Below the pieces are notes generated by a model. It was not told where the DNA came from. It saw nothing but the letters and a program-made list of their open reading frames with translations, and ran no database searches. A stretch of DNA of 64,000 nucleotides from Caldicellulosiruptor hydrothermalis 108 (lineage in GTDB: Bacteria > Bacillota > Thermoanaerobacteria > Caldicellulosiruptorales > Caldicellulosiruptoraceae): positions 2,342,501-2,406,500 of the forward strand of contig NC_014652.1 of assembly GCF_000166355.1 (NCBI RefSeq). The letters run 5' to 3'. Made by a program: the position numbers and the translations under genes. This document shows, in pieces, positions 25,930 through 35,243 of the stretch. The number at the start of each line of letters is the position of its first letter. The stretch's first letter is position 1.

Positions 25930-26712
25930 TTAGCTTTCTTGTATTCTATGAATGTCTTTCCACTTTATGATGTAGACCAAGCTCAACACAGCCCATAGCA
26001 AAACCATAAACTCAATAGCAAATATATTAACTTTTATTAATGCCATATATGCAGCAGGGGCATCAATGATTGTGTGAAGCAATATTGCAAAAGCAAGATA
26101 ACACAGCCTCTTTCTTTTAACAGCCACCAGAACCAAAAGCGAAAGAGCAATCTGAATTGCCATTGTGAAAACTCTTTCAAAACCAGCAAGAAGAAATGTC
26201 GAAGCAGGTGTTTCAATAAGTGCACTTTTTATAGACTTAATTACCTCAGGAGAAACTTTGCCTTTTAAAAGAATATCTAAACTGCCAGAATTAATTAAAA
26301 AAGAATACACAATGTTATTTATATAGGCTATCCCAACAAGCAAGATTGATTCAATCCCACCATGTCCAATCCCATAAGCAAGACCGTTTTGATAGTTTAG
26401 CCTATCTTTTAAAAACCCTCTAAAACCAACGTATCTACCAACCTCCTCAAAAATCCCAGCTGTCAGACCCAAAAAGAGAGAGTATACAATGTAATGCTTA
26501 GAAAATTCTACAAAGTAACTTTGCTTTGACAAAATCTGAAGTATTGGAATTCTCAGAACAACCTGAGAAACGAAAAATATTAATGCTCCTATTAAAATTG
26601 ATTTCAAAACTCCTGAGTACTTCTTTAAAACAATCACAGCCAGCACAACAGGCAAGCCCACTGAAAGAAGAAGTGTAATACACATAAATATGATTTTGAG
26701 ATTAGATACCAA
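25930..26712 (-). CDS. YhfC-family intramembrane metalloprotease homologue
   Basis: A 260-residue polytopic membrane protein with about seven helices. It carries conserved motifs of the YhfC family (distantly CAAX-protease/PrsW-like): GIFEEVGRYVGF near residues 86-97, GIGHGGIES near 114 and a late HTIIDAP near 218. The Glu-Glu and His residues would form a metal site if it is active. TTG start at 26712 behind AGAGGTG. First gene of an operon with the GntR regulator. The substrate is unknown. Confidence 0.8.
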   Translation of the reverse strand: MVSNLKIIFMCITLLLSVGLPVVLAVIVLKKYSGVLKSILIGALIFFVSQVVLRIPILQILSKQSYFVEFSKHYIVYSLFLGLTAGIFEEVGRYVGFRGFLKDRLNYQNGLAYGIGHGGIESILLVGIAYINNIVYSFLINSGSLDILLKGKVSPEVIKSIKSALIETPASTFLLAGFERVFTMAIQIALSLLVLVAVKRKRLCYLAFAILLHTIIDAPAAYMALIKVNIFAIEFMVLLWAVLSLVYIIKWKDIHRIQES

Positions 26713-26736
26713 AACAAAGCACCTCTTTCTAGGTTA

Positions 26737-26765
26737 TATGTGTTATATATATTATATAACACATA
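26737..26765. promoter_or_regulatory. Palindromic operator for the GntR regulator
   Basis: A 29-bp inverted repeat with 13-bp arms TATGTGTTATATA and TATATAACACATA. It covers the -10 box and transcription start of the YhfC-GntR operon. The GTGT/ACAC spacing resembles YtrA-type operators. Binding is inferred from position and symmetry. Confidence 0.65.
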
Positions 26766-26780
26766 GGCTTTAATTGTCAA
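26751..26780 (-). promoter_or_regulatory. Promoter of the YhfC-GntR operon
   Basis: TTGACA (26780-26775), an 18-base spacer and TATAAT (26756-26751). It lies directly after the T tract of the hprK terminator. Confidence 0.75.
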
Positions 26781-26833
26781 AAAAATAAAAAAGAGGGCTT
26801 TTGACTCAGTCTACCTGAATATGCAAAAGCCCT
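26780..26833 (-). terminator. Terminator of the Memo-to-hprK run
   Basis: In the minus-strand transcript AGGGCTTTTG and CAAAAGCCCT form a 10-bp stem around a 20-base loop, followed by CTTTTTTATTTTTTTG. About 90 bases of untranslated sequence separate it from the hprK stop; no gene is seen there. Confidence 0.85.
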
Positions 26834-26927
26834 AAAAGTTATTCCCAGAAGTTTTTCTTTTCATTGGTCTTTAGATTTACTATTTTTACCTCTTTTAAAA
26901 TCTGTTTTTCTCTTTATTAGCTTTTTT

Positions 26928-27863
26928 TTATTCAGATCCGTTTCCTCTGCTCATCTGTTTTTGAAGTCTTTCTGTGAGGGCTTTTGCTGCGTTGTAGCCC
27001 ATTTTCTTTTGTCTGTTGTTCATTGCTGCAACCTCAACAATGATGGCAAGATTTCTGCCGGGTCGTACAGGAATCACAAGCGTCGGTACTTTTATCCCCA
27101 AAATCTCTATGTATTGGTCATGAAGACCAAGTCGTTCATATTCCTTGCCCTGTTTCCATGTTTCAAGCTGGATCACAAGGTCAATTCTTTCGGACTCCTT
27201 GACGCAGCCAACACCAAACAGGTTTTTGACATCCAGTATCCCAATCCCTCGAATTTCGATAAGATGCCTTATAATCTCGGGTGCTTCACCGACAAGTGTC
27301 TTTTCAGAAACCTTTCGAATTTCAACTGCATCGTCGGCAACAAGAATGTGCCCTCTTTTTACAAGTTCAAGGGCTGTCTCACTTTTCCCAACCCCACTTT
27401 CGCCAAGCATCAAAACACCTTCACCATACACATTTACAAGCGTGCCATGGCGGGTTATCCTTGGTGCAAGTTCGTGTGTCAAAAAAGTGCTCAAATTTGT
27501 CATGAACCTTGTCGTAACCTCTTGAGTGCGAAGAAGAGGAACACCATACTTTTTTGAAAATTCCAAAAACTCCTCAAAAGGTTCCTGGTTTGAGGTAATT
27601 ATCACACACGGGATATTTCGCTGAAAAAGTCTTTCAATTGCGTCTCTTCGCTGTGTCTGTGTCATGGTCTTCAAATACGCCATCTCAGAGATTCCTATTA
27701 TCTGAACCCTTTGCTCATCAAAATACTCAAAAAACCCCATAAGCTGCAAAGCGGGTCTATTCAAGTTCATATCCTTTATTTTTCTCTCTTCAATGCCACT
27801 GATTTCTGTCAAACACTCTAAATTGAGCTCTTTTATTATTTTGCCAACTGTCGTGTAGAACAA
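26928..27863 (-). CDS. hprK: HPr kinase/phosphorylase
   Basis: HprK phosphorylates Ser46 of HPr and Crh when glycolytic intermediates are high, and reverses this with phosphate, driving carbon catabolite control. [10 protein letters not shown] is near residues 138-147, Walker A GESGVGKS at 154-161, and the family signature [16 protein letters not shown] lies near 282. Length of 311 is normal. TTG start. It is the last gene of the run from Memo through uvrC. Its likely substrate, a Crh-like protein, is at 50257-50595. Confidence 0.96.
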   Translation of the reverse strand: MFYTTVGKIIKELNLECLTEISGIEERKIKDMNLNRPALQLMGFFEYFDEQRVQIIGISEMAYLKTMTQTQRRDAIERLFQRNIPCVIITSNQEPFEEFLEFSKKYGVPLLRTQEVTTRFMTNLSTFLTHELAPRITRHGTLVNVYGEGVLMLGESGVGKSETALELVKRGHILVADDAVEIRKVSEKTLVGEAPEIIRHLIEIRGIGILDVKNLFGVGCVKESERIDLVIQLETWKQGKEYERLGLHDQYIEILGIKVPTLVIPVRPGRNLAIIVEVAAMNNRQKKMGYNAAKALTERLQKQMSRGNGSE

Positions 27864-27900
27864 TTTGTACCCACACCTTTCTTTCTACGTCAATTTATTT

Positions 27901-29682
27901 TTATACTCCAATCTTTTCTTTTATCTTCAAAGCAACCTCATATGGAATGTCAGCTGCTTTTACAATCTCTTCAATGCTTGCCTTTCGCAAATTGTCAATT
28001 GACCCAAAAGTCCTAAAGAGCTTGAGTTTCCTCTTCTCTCCTATTCCCTCTATTTCATCTAAAATTGACTCATACAGATGCTTCTTTCTAACTTCTCTGT
28101 GAAACTTCACTGCAAACCTGTGCGTCTCTTCTTGAATAGCATATATAAGTTTATACACAAGCGGATACTCTTGAATACCTACTTCTTTACCATTGTAAAT
28201 CAAGTCCCTTGTTTTGTGCCTATCATCCTTTACCATGCCAGCAACAGGAATAGAAAATCCCAAAGTGTTCAAAACCTCTAATGCAGCATTGACCTGATTT
28301 TGTCCACCATCAATCAATATCAAATCAGGAATTCTCCCATGCTTTTCTAAGTTTGTGAATCTTCTTGTCAAAACCTCTTTGACGCTTCTTATATCATCCT
28401 GGCCCTCAAATCCTTTTATTTTGAACTTCCTGTAAAATTCTTTGTTGAACCTTCCATCCTCAAACACAACAAGGGTCCCTACATTGTCAGCACCTGCAAT
28501 GTTGGAAATGTCGTAACTTTCTATCTTTTCAATTTCGTTTTCAAGTCCAAGGATATTTTTAAGAGTTAAAAGCGCCTCAGCATAAACATCATCTACTCTT
28601 TGCCTGTTAGCAAGAGAAATCTCTGCATTCTTTTTTGCCATGTCAAGAAGCTGCTTTTTTTCACCTTGTTTTGGAACAGTTACTTTCACTTTGAAGCCAT
28701 AAAGTTTTTCTATCATCTTTTCAATATTATCAGCATTTTCTATTCTGTGAGGAATTATGATTTCATTTGGCAGCGATACAACATCAGAGTAGTACTGTTC
28801 TAAAAATCTCTCAAATGTGTCCTCATCGGCTTTCAAAACAAACTCTTCCTTGTTTATAAGCTTGCCATTTCTGATAATCAGAACAACAATTGCAATGTGT
28901 GTGTGGTCTTTTGCAAAGTTTATAACATCTTCACTTCTGTCATCTGCATAAATGACTTTCTGTTTTGTGATTATTCTCTCCAGACTTGAAAGCTTATTTT
29001 TTATCTCCTGCGCCTTTTCAAACATTAGATTTTCGGCATATTCAAACATCTTTGTCTTAAGCTCTTCAACAATCTCATCGCCCTTGCCGCTCAAAACCTT
29101 TACAGCTCTCTCAACCAGCTTTTGGTATTCTTCTTCTGATACATCTCCCTTGCACACACCAAGACACTTTTCTATATGAAAGTTAAGGCAGGGTCTGCCC
29201 TTGCCAAGCTGGTCAGGGAACTTTTTCTTGCAAGTCCTGAGCATAAAAAGACTCTTGAGTAGCTCAACCGTCTGCTTTACAGAATATCCGCTGACATACG
29301 GACCAAAATAACGGCTGCCGTCTTTTTCAACTTTTCTTGTTGTCACAAGCCGTGGAAACATCTCGTTTGTTATCTTTATATACTGGTAGTTTTTGTCATC
29401 TCTCAAAAGAACATTGTACTTAGGCCTATATTCTTTTATTAGGTTGCACTCTAAAATCAAAGCTTCTACCTCGTTGTCTGTCACAATATAGTCAAGATCT
29501 TTTATTTTTCTTACCATAAGCCGTGTCTTTGGAGGCATATCTTGAGAGTTTTGAAAATACTGTCTGACTCTATTCTTGAGGTTTACAGCCTTGCCAACAT
29601 ATATAACATTTCCATTTTCATCCTTCATTATATAAACCCCTGGCGATGTTGGAAGATTAGAAAACTTTTCTTCAAGCAGCAT
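27901..29682 (-). CDS. uvrC: Excinuclease ABC subunit C
   Basis: UvrC makes the dual incision in nucleotide excision repair. It has an N-terminal GIY-YIG nuclease (SPGVYIMKDENGNVIYVGKA, residues ~13-32), a central UVR/UvrB-binding segment near 205-235, an RNase H-like nuclease (DGGQNQVNAA near 456) and C-terminal helix-hairpin-helix motifs (IEGIGEKRKLKL). Length of 593 is normal. GAGGAGA precedes the ATG. It sits between cdaR and hprK with short gaps. Confidence 0.97.
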   Translation of the reverse strand: MLLEEKFSNLPTSPGVYIMKDENGNVIYVGKAVNLKNRVRQYFQNSQDMPPKTRLMVRKIKDLDYIVTDNEVEALILECNLIKEYRPKYNVLLRDDKNYQYIKITNEMFPRLVTTRKVEKDGSRYFGPYVSGYSVKQTVELLKSLFMLRTCKKKFPDQLGKGRPCLNFHIEKCLGVCKGDVSEEEYQKLVERAVKVLSGKGDEIVEELKTKMFEYAENLMFEKAQEIKNKLSSLERIITKQKVIYADDRSEDVINFAKDHTHIAIVVLIIRNGKLINKEEFVLKADEDTFERFLEQYYSDVVSLPNEIIIPHRIENADNIEKMIEKLYGFKVKVTVPKQGEKKQLLDMAKKNAEISLANRQRVDDVYAEALLTLKNILGLENEIEKIESYDISNIAGADNVGTLVVFEDGRFNKEFYRKFKIKGFEGQDDIRSVKEVLTRRFTNLEKHGRIPDLILIDGGQNQVNAALEVLNTLGFSIPVAGMVKDDRHKTRDLIYNGKEVGIQEYPLVYKLIYAIQEETHRFAVKFHREVRKKHLYESILDEIEGIGEKRKLKLFRTFGSIDNLRKASIEEIVKAADIPYEVALKIKEKIGV

Positions 29683-29716
29683 CAGGTCATCTCCTCTTCT
29701 GGCTACATAGCATTTT

Positions 29717-30955
29717 CTACTGAGATTGAGTTTTAGTTTGATTATTTTCTGAAATCTCCACTTTTATGTAAGTGGGAAAGACTTCAAACTCTTTAATATT
29801 TTCGGGCTTTTCAACCAACACCTGAAGGTCATAACTCCCTTTCGTCAGATTTGAAACATCCACATACGCCTTCAAAGAATTAAAATCTATAGAATTTTGC
29901 ACACTTTGGTAGTATTTGAGTGCTACTTTTACCTTGTCAGGACTCAGTTTTGCAACAAGCCCTGGTGATAGTCCTCTCACTTCAATAGGTATATTGATAG
30001 GTTTCTCAACAACTGAATCTGTGTATATGGTGATTGTAACTTGTTTTACATTATCTAAAGACTTTATATTCTTTGGAAGACTAAAGTCAAATTGGAATGT
30101 TGAAACATTGTCAAGCATCTTTGTATCAATAGTCCCTACAACAATCTCATTTATTGAGTTTATGTCTTCTTCTTTTCCTGCTATATTGATTGTAGAAGGT
30201 TTTAAAATTATCTTTGAGATAACTTTACTGGGTGGAAGACTACCTTTAAACTTGACACTCAAGGGCACTTGCTTTGTTTTGAGTATCTCCACATACACAT
30301 CTATGCTCTTTTGGGACAGGTCAAAAAGCGATGTTATGTCTTTTCCCCTTGAATCTATCACCTTTACAGGGACAGACGCTTTGAACGACCTGTCGTTAAG
30401 GCTCAGGTTCAGCTGGGCTATGCATTTTGAAATCTCTTTTATATCACTCTCAGCACCTTTTATGCTTATCACATTAGGCTCTTCCTGATAATTATTTATA
30501 ATATAACCCTTCTTGGGATTTCCGTTTATCTCAACAGAAACATCTTTCTGGATTGTCACAAGATTGTCAATAGATACCGTAACATTTTTGGGATACACAC
30601 TCTCAATGTTAATCCTGTGGTAAGGATTCTGGATAGCTACTGGAAGTTTTACTTCTCCTGTCTGTCTTATATCAGAAAAATCTACCATTGCTTGGATATT
30701 CTTTTCGTCAACCTTGCTAAGTTCATCCTGTGTACCGCTTATAACTATTCTTACCTCTTTTGCATCAGCTTCTGTCATCACAAGGCCTTTTGACAAAGTT
30801 GCAACGTTGTATCTAATGGGAATAATTATCTCTCTTTTCTTTATAGGATTTATAATGCTATTTACATAGAACCACAGAACAATTGCAATCAAAATTGAAA
30901 CTATCTTAAGCCAGAAATTGTCGTCTTTTGGTTTTTTTATCGTAATCTTTTTCAA
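29717..30955 (-). CDS. cdaR: CdaR (YbbR-domain) regulator of the diadenylate cyclase
   Basis: An N-terminal membrane anchor (about residues 15-35) is followed by four YbbR-type extracytoplasmic repeats, recognised by recurring V-x-I-x-G and P-x-x-V motifs. CdaR binds CdaA and tunes its c-di-AMP synthesis. It begins 3 bases after the cdaA stop. In many Firmicutes glmM follows; here uvrC does. Confidence 0.92.
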   Translation of the reverse strand: MKKITIKKPKDDNFWLKIVSILIAIVLWFYVNSIINPIKKREIIIPIRYNVATLSKGLVMTEADAKEVRIVISGTQDELSKVDEKNIQAMVDFSDIRQTGEVKLPVAIQNPYHRINIESVYPKNVTVSIDNLVTIQKDVSVEINGNPKKGYIINNYQEEPNVISIKGAESDIKEISKCIAQLNLSLNDRSFKASVPVKVIDSRGKDITSLFDLSQKSIDVYVEILKTKQVPLSVKFKGSLPPSKVISKIILKPSTINIAGKEEDINSINEIVVGTIDTKMLDNVSTFQFDFSLPKNIKSLDNVKQVTITIYTDSVVEKPINIPIEVRGLSPGLVAKLSPDKVKVALKYYQSVQNSIDFNSLKAYVDVSNLTKGSYDLQVLVEKPENIKEFEVFPTYIKVEISENNQTKTQSQ

Positions 30956-30958
30956 ACT

Positions 30959-31831
30959 CTAACGCCTCCACTTAAAAATACTTAGCCCATTCTTCTCTTT
31001 TTCTTGCTTCAAAGGCCTGAGAAGTATCTTCCTCAAGGCCTCAGGTCCTAAGTTTCTTGTAAGCCCACCATTGTACGCAACAGAAATAATCCCTGTCTCT
31101 TCTGATACAACAATTGCTGTTGCATCAGAGTTTTCGGATATCCCAAGTGCCGCTCTGTGTCGTGTTCCAAGTTCTTTGCTTATGTATCTATTCTCGGATA
31201 GAGGCAAAAAACATGCAGCCGCTTTTATCTTCCCATCTCTTATAATCACTGCGCCATCATGAAGTGGGGTGTTTGGAATAAATATATTTATCAAAAGCTG
31301 GGATGAAATCTCTGAATCAATTATAATCCCTGTGTTGATAATATCCCCTATTTTGGTCTGACCTTCGACAACAATCAATGCACCAATCTTGTTTTTGGAA
31401 AGATACATCACAGCCTTTATGATCTCTTCAACGCTGTTTTGCCACTTTATTGCCATTTCCTCATCAGGGCCAAGCCACAAAAACTTGCCCCAGATTTTGC
31501 TTCTTCCAATCTCCTCTAAAGCACGTCTCAGCTCTGGCTGGAAAACTATCAAAAGCGCCAAAACACCGTAAGATAGTGTATTCGTCAAAAGCCAGTTTAT
31601 GACATTAAGACTCAGCCACTTGCTCACCTGTGTAATAACAATCAGCACCGCTATCCCTTTTATGAGCTGATACGCTCTTGTGTCTTTTATCCACACAATT
31701 ATTTTGTATATCACAAACGACACAATTGCAATGTCAATAATATCAAACGGTGTTATTCTTATAAGCGTCACATTTCTCAAAAACTCCTGAAGATAAAAAG
31801 AAAAATCTTTCAACAAACCTTTCTCCCCCAC
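30959..31831 (-). CDS. cdaA: Diadenylate cyclase CdaA
   Basis: CdaA makes c-di-AMP from two ATP at the membrane. Three N-terminal helices (about residues 27-95) precede a DisA_N domain with the active-site motifs DGA (in LHDGAVII near 190) and RHR (in GTRHRAALG near 222). The GTG at 31831 is possible, but a TTG at 31816, 6 bases after GGGGGAG, may be the real start. It follows amrS by only 6 bases, so it is co-transcribed with the AmmeMemoRadiSam genes. Confidence 0.95.
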   Translation of the reverse strand: MGEKGLLKDFSFYLQEFLRNVTLIRITPFDIIDIAIVSFVIYKIIVWIKDTRAYQLIKGIAVLIVITQVSKWLSLNVINWLLTNTLSYGVLALLIVFQPELRRALEEIGRSKIWGKFLWLGPDEEMAIKWQNSVEEIIKAVMYLSKNKIGALIVVEGQTKIGDIINTGIIIDSEISSQLLINIFIPNTPLHDGAVIIRDGKIKAAACFLPLSENRYISKELGTRHRAALGISENSDATAIVVSEETGIISVAYNGGLTRNLGPEALRKILLRPLKQEKEKNGLSIFKWRR

Positions 31832-31837
31832 TATTTT

Positions 31838-32686
31838 CTAAATATTACCAAGATACACATTTACAAGATACTTTTTAGCAACCTCTCTTAGTCTCATTAA
31901 TGTCTCCTTTGGTGTTGGTGGAAGAGTCATCTTGTATCTTGGAAAATATCTTGTAAGGTGCAGCGGAATTCTATCATCAATTGAGGCAATCCACTTTGCA
32001 AGATTTTCTATTTCTTCATCCCTATCATTTAACGTTGGAATAATGAGTGTTGTTATTTCAATATGAATCTTTTTAGCGCAGATCTCAACAAACCTTTTTA
32101 CCGATTCCAAATCCCCGCTGCAAACCTTTTTATAAAACTCCTCATTAAAAGCTTTCACATCAATGTTAGCACTATCTATCACTTCAAGAAGGTCATTGAG
32201 CGGCTCCTCGTTCAAATATCCGTTTGTAACAAGCACAGTCTTTAGCCCTTCCTGTTTAAAAGCTTTTGCCACATCCATTACATATTCAAACCAGATGGTG
32301 GGTTCATTGTAAGTAAAAGCAATACCGATGCATTTTGGGTCTTTTTTAGCAAGAGCAATTAGCTTTTCAGTCTCAACCTCGAACACATTTGGAGTTAGCT
32401 GGGAAATCTCAAAGTTCTGACAGTGAAGGCATCTAAACGAACACCCAAACGTTCCTACAGAGAGTATGCTTGACCCCGGATAAAAATGATAAAGAGGTTT
32501 TTTCTCTATAGGGTCAAATGCAATCGAAGAGATATAGCCATAGTTTAGCGAATACAGAATGCCATCAACATTTTTTCTTGCCCTGCAAAAACCTGTACTG
32601 CCCTGTGGTAGAATACAACCATGCGGACAGAGCTTGCATCTGACTTTTTTGCCTTCAAGCTTTTCATAATATCTTGCCTCAACCAT
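31838..32686 (-). CDS. amrS: AmmeMemoRadiSam system radical SAM enzyme AmrS
   Basis: A radical SAM protein of the pyruvate-formate-lyase-activase type with an N-terminal CKLCPHGC segment near residue 16 and the cluster motif CSFRCLHC (CX3CX2C) near residue 77. This N-terminal plus internal cysteine pattern and linkage to Memo/AMMECR1 match AmrS. Its reaction was long undefined. ATG 32686 is preferred, with AAGGGAAG upstream; the longer frame would overlap the previous gene by 17 bases. Confidence 0.9.
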   Translation of the reverse strand: MVEARYYEKLEGKKVRCKLCPHGCILPQGSTGFCRARKNVDGILYSLNYGYISSIAFDPIEKKPLYHFYPGSSILSVGTFGCSFRCLHCQNFEISQLTPNVFEVETEKLIALAKKDPKCIGIAFTYNEPTIWFEYVMDVAKAFKQEGLKTVLVTNGYLNEEPLNDLLEVIDSANIDVKAFNEEFYKKVCSGDLESVKRFVEICAKKIHIEITTLIIPTLNDRDEEIENLAKWIASIDDRIPLHLTRYFPRYKMTLPPTPKETLMRLREVAKKYLVNVYLGNI

Positions 32687-32699
32687 CTGCCATCTTCCC

Positions 32700-34100
32700 T
32701 TACTTGTGTCTTTCAACTGTAAACCTTTCTATCTCAAAATCTTCACTTTCATAGTCAATTCCTGCTTTTCTGCAGGCGATCCTGAGCTGCTCTTCAACCG
32801 TGTCAACACCTTCAAGGTCAGGAAGCAAAAGCCCTTGCCTTGTCCCTTTTCTCACAATAACCCCATATTTTTTAGGGTCAAGTTGGTCTTTCGAGTTTAC
32901 CTTCTCAGGTGGGCTTAGAATATCAACATCATACACAAGACTGTCAAGCTCATCTTCGGTGACCTCTTCAAACCTCGGGTCGTGAAACCCTGCTGCAACA
33001 GCGTTTCTGATTATCTCTTTTGCGATGTTCTCCTGTGTCGGGAAAATTGTGCCTATACAGCCTCTTAAATTCCCATCCTTTTTGATTGACACGAAAACTC
33101 CTGCCTTCTCTTTTAGCATTCTTTCTGTGACATACTCCGGTATATAGTCCAAATACCTGCGGTGTCTTACATAGTATTCTAAGCTTTCTCTTGCAAGTCT
33201 TATATACTCATCTTCATTTTCTCTTATTCTCTTTAGTCTCTCTTCTCTTTTTTTCACTATCTCATCAAACAAAGAAGAGCATGCTTCCCCTTTCTGGTAA
33301 AAGGCAGCAACACAGTATCCAACGCCAAAAGGTCCTTCATACGAATAAACCTTGGATTCTATCTCATACCCCTCAAATGCTCCAAGCAAAACCTTTATGG
33401 ACCTAAAACCACATTCTGCCGCCTTCTCTGAAAGCTCAGGGTCTATGTCATAAAGTGCGCGTGTGTTGCTACTTTGTAAAAGCTCAACCAAAAGTCTGTC
33501 AAACTCTGGTCCTTCCTTTGCAAACCCGTAAGGTCCATCGTAAGAGAGTTTGTGCGAAAGGTCACCTGAAGCTACAATCAAGCCTCTTTTCCCTTGTTTT
33601 TCGACTGCTCTTCTGAGTATCATTCCATATTTATAAAGCTTTATATCATCAAGCATACAGTAAGCTGTGTGTATAAGCTCAAAGTCTTTATACTTTTTGG
33701 TGATAAAATAAAGCGGAACTAACGCGCCATGGTCAAGATCTCGCGAAACGCCATATCTTTTTTGAATTTTGTCTGACACAAACCCAACCGTCAACCCTTC
33801 CTGGCTACACATTTTTGCTATGTCTTGAACTATCTCAAGGTTATTTTTAAACCTAAATTCAATTCCATATACACCCCATCTTGCAAGGCTTCCACCAATT
33901 TCTGGTTTATCATTTAAGAAAAAAGCATCTGAAAACACAGGCGCATGCGGCGATATTATGACTATAACCTCAGGCTTATACTCAGCTATCTCGCATGCCA
34001 CTTTTTCCAAAGCATCCAAAGTTGCCTGACATCTTTTCTCATCGCCTCTGCCAATTTCGGGAATAAGCACTGGTGGATGCGGAAGCAAATATCCTACCAT
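32700..34100 (-). CDS. AmmeMemoRadiSam fusion protein: MEMO-like domain + AMMECR1 domain
   Basis: A 466-residue fusion. Residues ~1-265 form a MEMO/class III extradiol-dioxygenase-like domain (start MVGYLLPHPPVLIPEIGRG; His residues in HAPVF near 51, DLDHGALVPL near 138 and GDLSHKLS near 198). Residues ~285-466 form an AMMECR1 domain with the hallmark LRGCIGT near 358. In most bacteria these are separate genes beside amrS; here they are one polypeptide. It heads the run memo-amrS-cdaA-cdaR-uvrC-hprK. The biochemical function is not established. Confidence 0.92.
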   Translation of the reverse strand: MVGYLLPHPPVLIPEIGRGDEKRCQATLDALEKVACEIAEYKPEVIVIISPHAPVFSDAFFLNDKPEIGGSLARWGVYGIEFRFKNNLEIVQDIAKMCSQEGLTVGFVSDKIQKRYGVSRDLDHGALVPLYFITKKYKDFELIHTAYCMLDDIKLYKYGMILRRAVEKQGKRGLIVASGDLSHKLSYDGPYGFAKEGPEFDRLLVELLQSSNTRALYDIDPELSEKAAECGFRSIKVLLGAFEGYEIESKVYSYEGPFGVGYCVAAFYQKGEACSSLFDEIVKKREERLKRIRENEDEYIRLARESLEYYVRHRRYLDYIPEYVTERMLKEKAGVFVSIKKDGNLRGCIGTIFPTQENIAKEIIRNAVAAGFHDPRFEEVTEDELDSLVYDVDILSPPEKVNSKDQLDPKKYGVIVRKGTRQGLLLPDLEGVDTVEEQLRIACRKAGIDYESEDFEIERFTVERHK

Positions 34101-34201
34101 TTTTGCCTGCCCCTTACTTTGATTTTTTTAAGATTTTCATATATAATATTTTACCCTTTTTTTATGCCTGCTTCTACTACTCCAATATTAAAAAGTTGTT
34201 A

Positions 34202-34241
34202 CAAAATAAAAACGGCCGGCAAAATTTTACTCCCGACCGTT
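34202..34241 (-). terminator. Terminator after the sugar isomerase gene
   Basis: In the minus-strand transcript AACGGTCGG and CCGGCCGTT form a 9-bp stem (one G-U) around GAGTAAAATTTTG, followed by TTTATTTTG. It lies 19 bases after the stop. Confidence 0.8.
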
Positions 34242-34259
34242 CAAAGAAAATGGTTTTTG

Positions 34260-35198
34260 CTAAATTTCGTTCAAGATGCCCTTTAAATATTCAAAACCAA
34301 GCCTTAGTCCCTCTTTTACTTTTTCTTCAGTCCCCTCAAATTCTGGGTCTTCATGTTCTATGCTTACAACAAAGTTATAGCCGTTTTGTTTTAGCTCTTT
34401 CAAAAATGCTTTCCAGTCAATCTCGCCACGACCTGGCATTCTGTACACCCAATATCCCATATCCCATTCATTTTTTCTTTGAATCTGGCTACCAAAAATG
34501 GAATATTTATTGAGCTTGTCTTTCAAAATCTGAGTATCCTTTGCATGGACATGGAATATTTTGTCTTTAAATTCTTTTATGACCGAAACAGGGTCAATAC
34601 CAAGCCAAAGAAGGTGTGACGGGTCAAGGTTCAAACCAAAGTTGTCATACGGAAGCCTTGAAAACATCTCTTCCCAAAGTTCAGGTGAATATGAGATTGT
34701 ACCCGTCCATCCACCATTTGGGTTCCAGCCTGGCATAGGGCAGTTTTCTATTATAATAGAAACATTTTTTGACTTTGCATACTCCAAAATCTCTCTAAAG
34801 ACAATCTCAAACTCATCAAAGTTTTCTTTAATAGTCTTGTTGTAGTTTCTGCCAACAAATGTGCCAACATACTTTACACCAAGAAGATTCGCTGCATCAA
34901 TCACCTTTTTTAAATAGTCATGGTAAGATTTTCTTATCACAAGGTCAGGGTGCAGGTTGTTGTCATAGTATGCAAGAGAAGAAATTTGCATATTGTTCTG
35001 CTCAAAAAGTTTTTTTATTCTTTCTGCTTCGTCTCTTGTAAGCTTTATAACATCCAAGGTTGTGCTAGAGTAGTCTCTTGTATTTTTTACAGGCCAGCAA
35101 GCAACCTCCAGCATCTCAAAACCAATATTTTTTGCCCACACAACAAGATTTTCAAGACTTTGTTTTGGAAGGCAGGCTGTTAAAAACCCAAGTTTCAT
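34260..35198 (-). CDS. Sugar phosphate isomerase/epimerase (AP endonuclease 2-like TIM barrel)
   Basis: A xylose-isomerase-like TIM barrel of 312 residues. Metal-binding residues typical of the fold appear in IIENCPMPG (Glu near 150), NLDPSHLLW (Asp/His near 188) and VSIEHEDPEF (Glu near 288). The ATG at 35198 with AAAGGGGAG 11 bases upstream is chosen over the longer frame. It follows the Gfo/Idh dehydrogenase by 45 bases, a common pairing for oxidising and isomerising unusual sugars or inositols. Substrate not readable. Confidence 0.85.
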   Translation of the reverse strand: MKLGFLTACLPKQSLENLVVWAKNIGFEMLEVACWPVKNTRDYSSTTLDVIKLTRDEAERIKKLFEQNNMQISSLAYYDNNLHPDLVIRKSYHDYLKKVIDAANLLGVKYVGTFVGRNYNKTIKENFDEFEIVFREILEYAKSKNVSIIIENCPMPGWNPNGGWTGTISYSPELWEEMFSRLPYDNFGLNLDPSHLLWLGIDPVSVIKEFKDKIFHVHAKDTQILKDKLNKYSIFGSQIQRKNEWDMGYWVYRMPGRGEIDWKAFLKELKQNGYNFVVSIEHEDPEFEGTEEKVKEGLRLGFEYLKGILNEI

Positions 35199-35243
35199 GC
35201 TATAGTTTGCTCCCCTTTCCATCTTTAGAATTTGGACCAATGC

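Noticed and set aside
26836..26927. Short frame after hprK
   Set aside because: It has no start codon and lies in the 3' untranslated region before the terminator.
26961..27557. 198-codon plus-strand frame over hprK
   Set aside because: Antisense to hprK motifs; composition is that of a mirror frame.
29916..30488. 190-codon plus-strand frame over cdaR
   Set aside because: Antisense to YbbR repeats, no ribosome site and no family resemblance.
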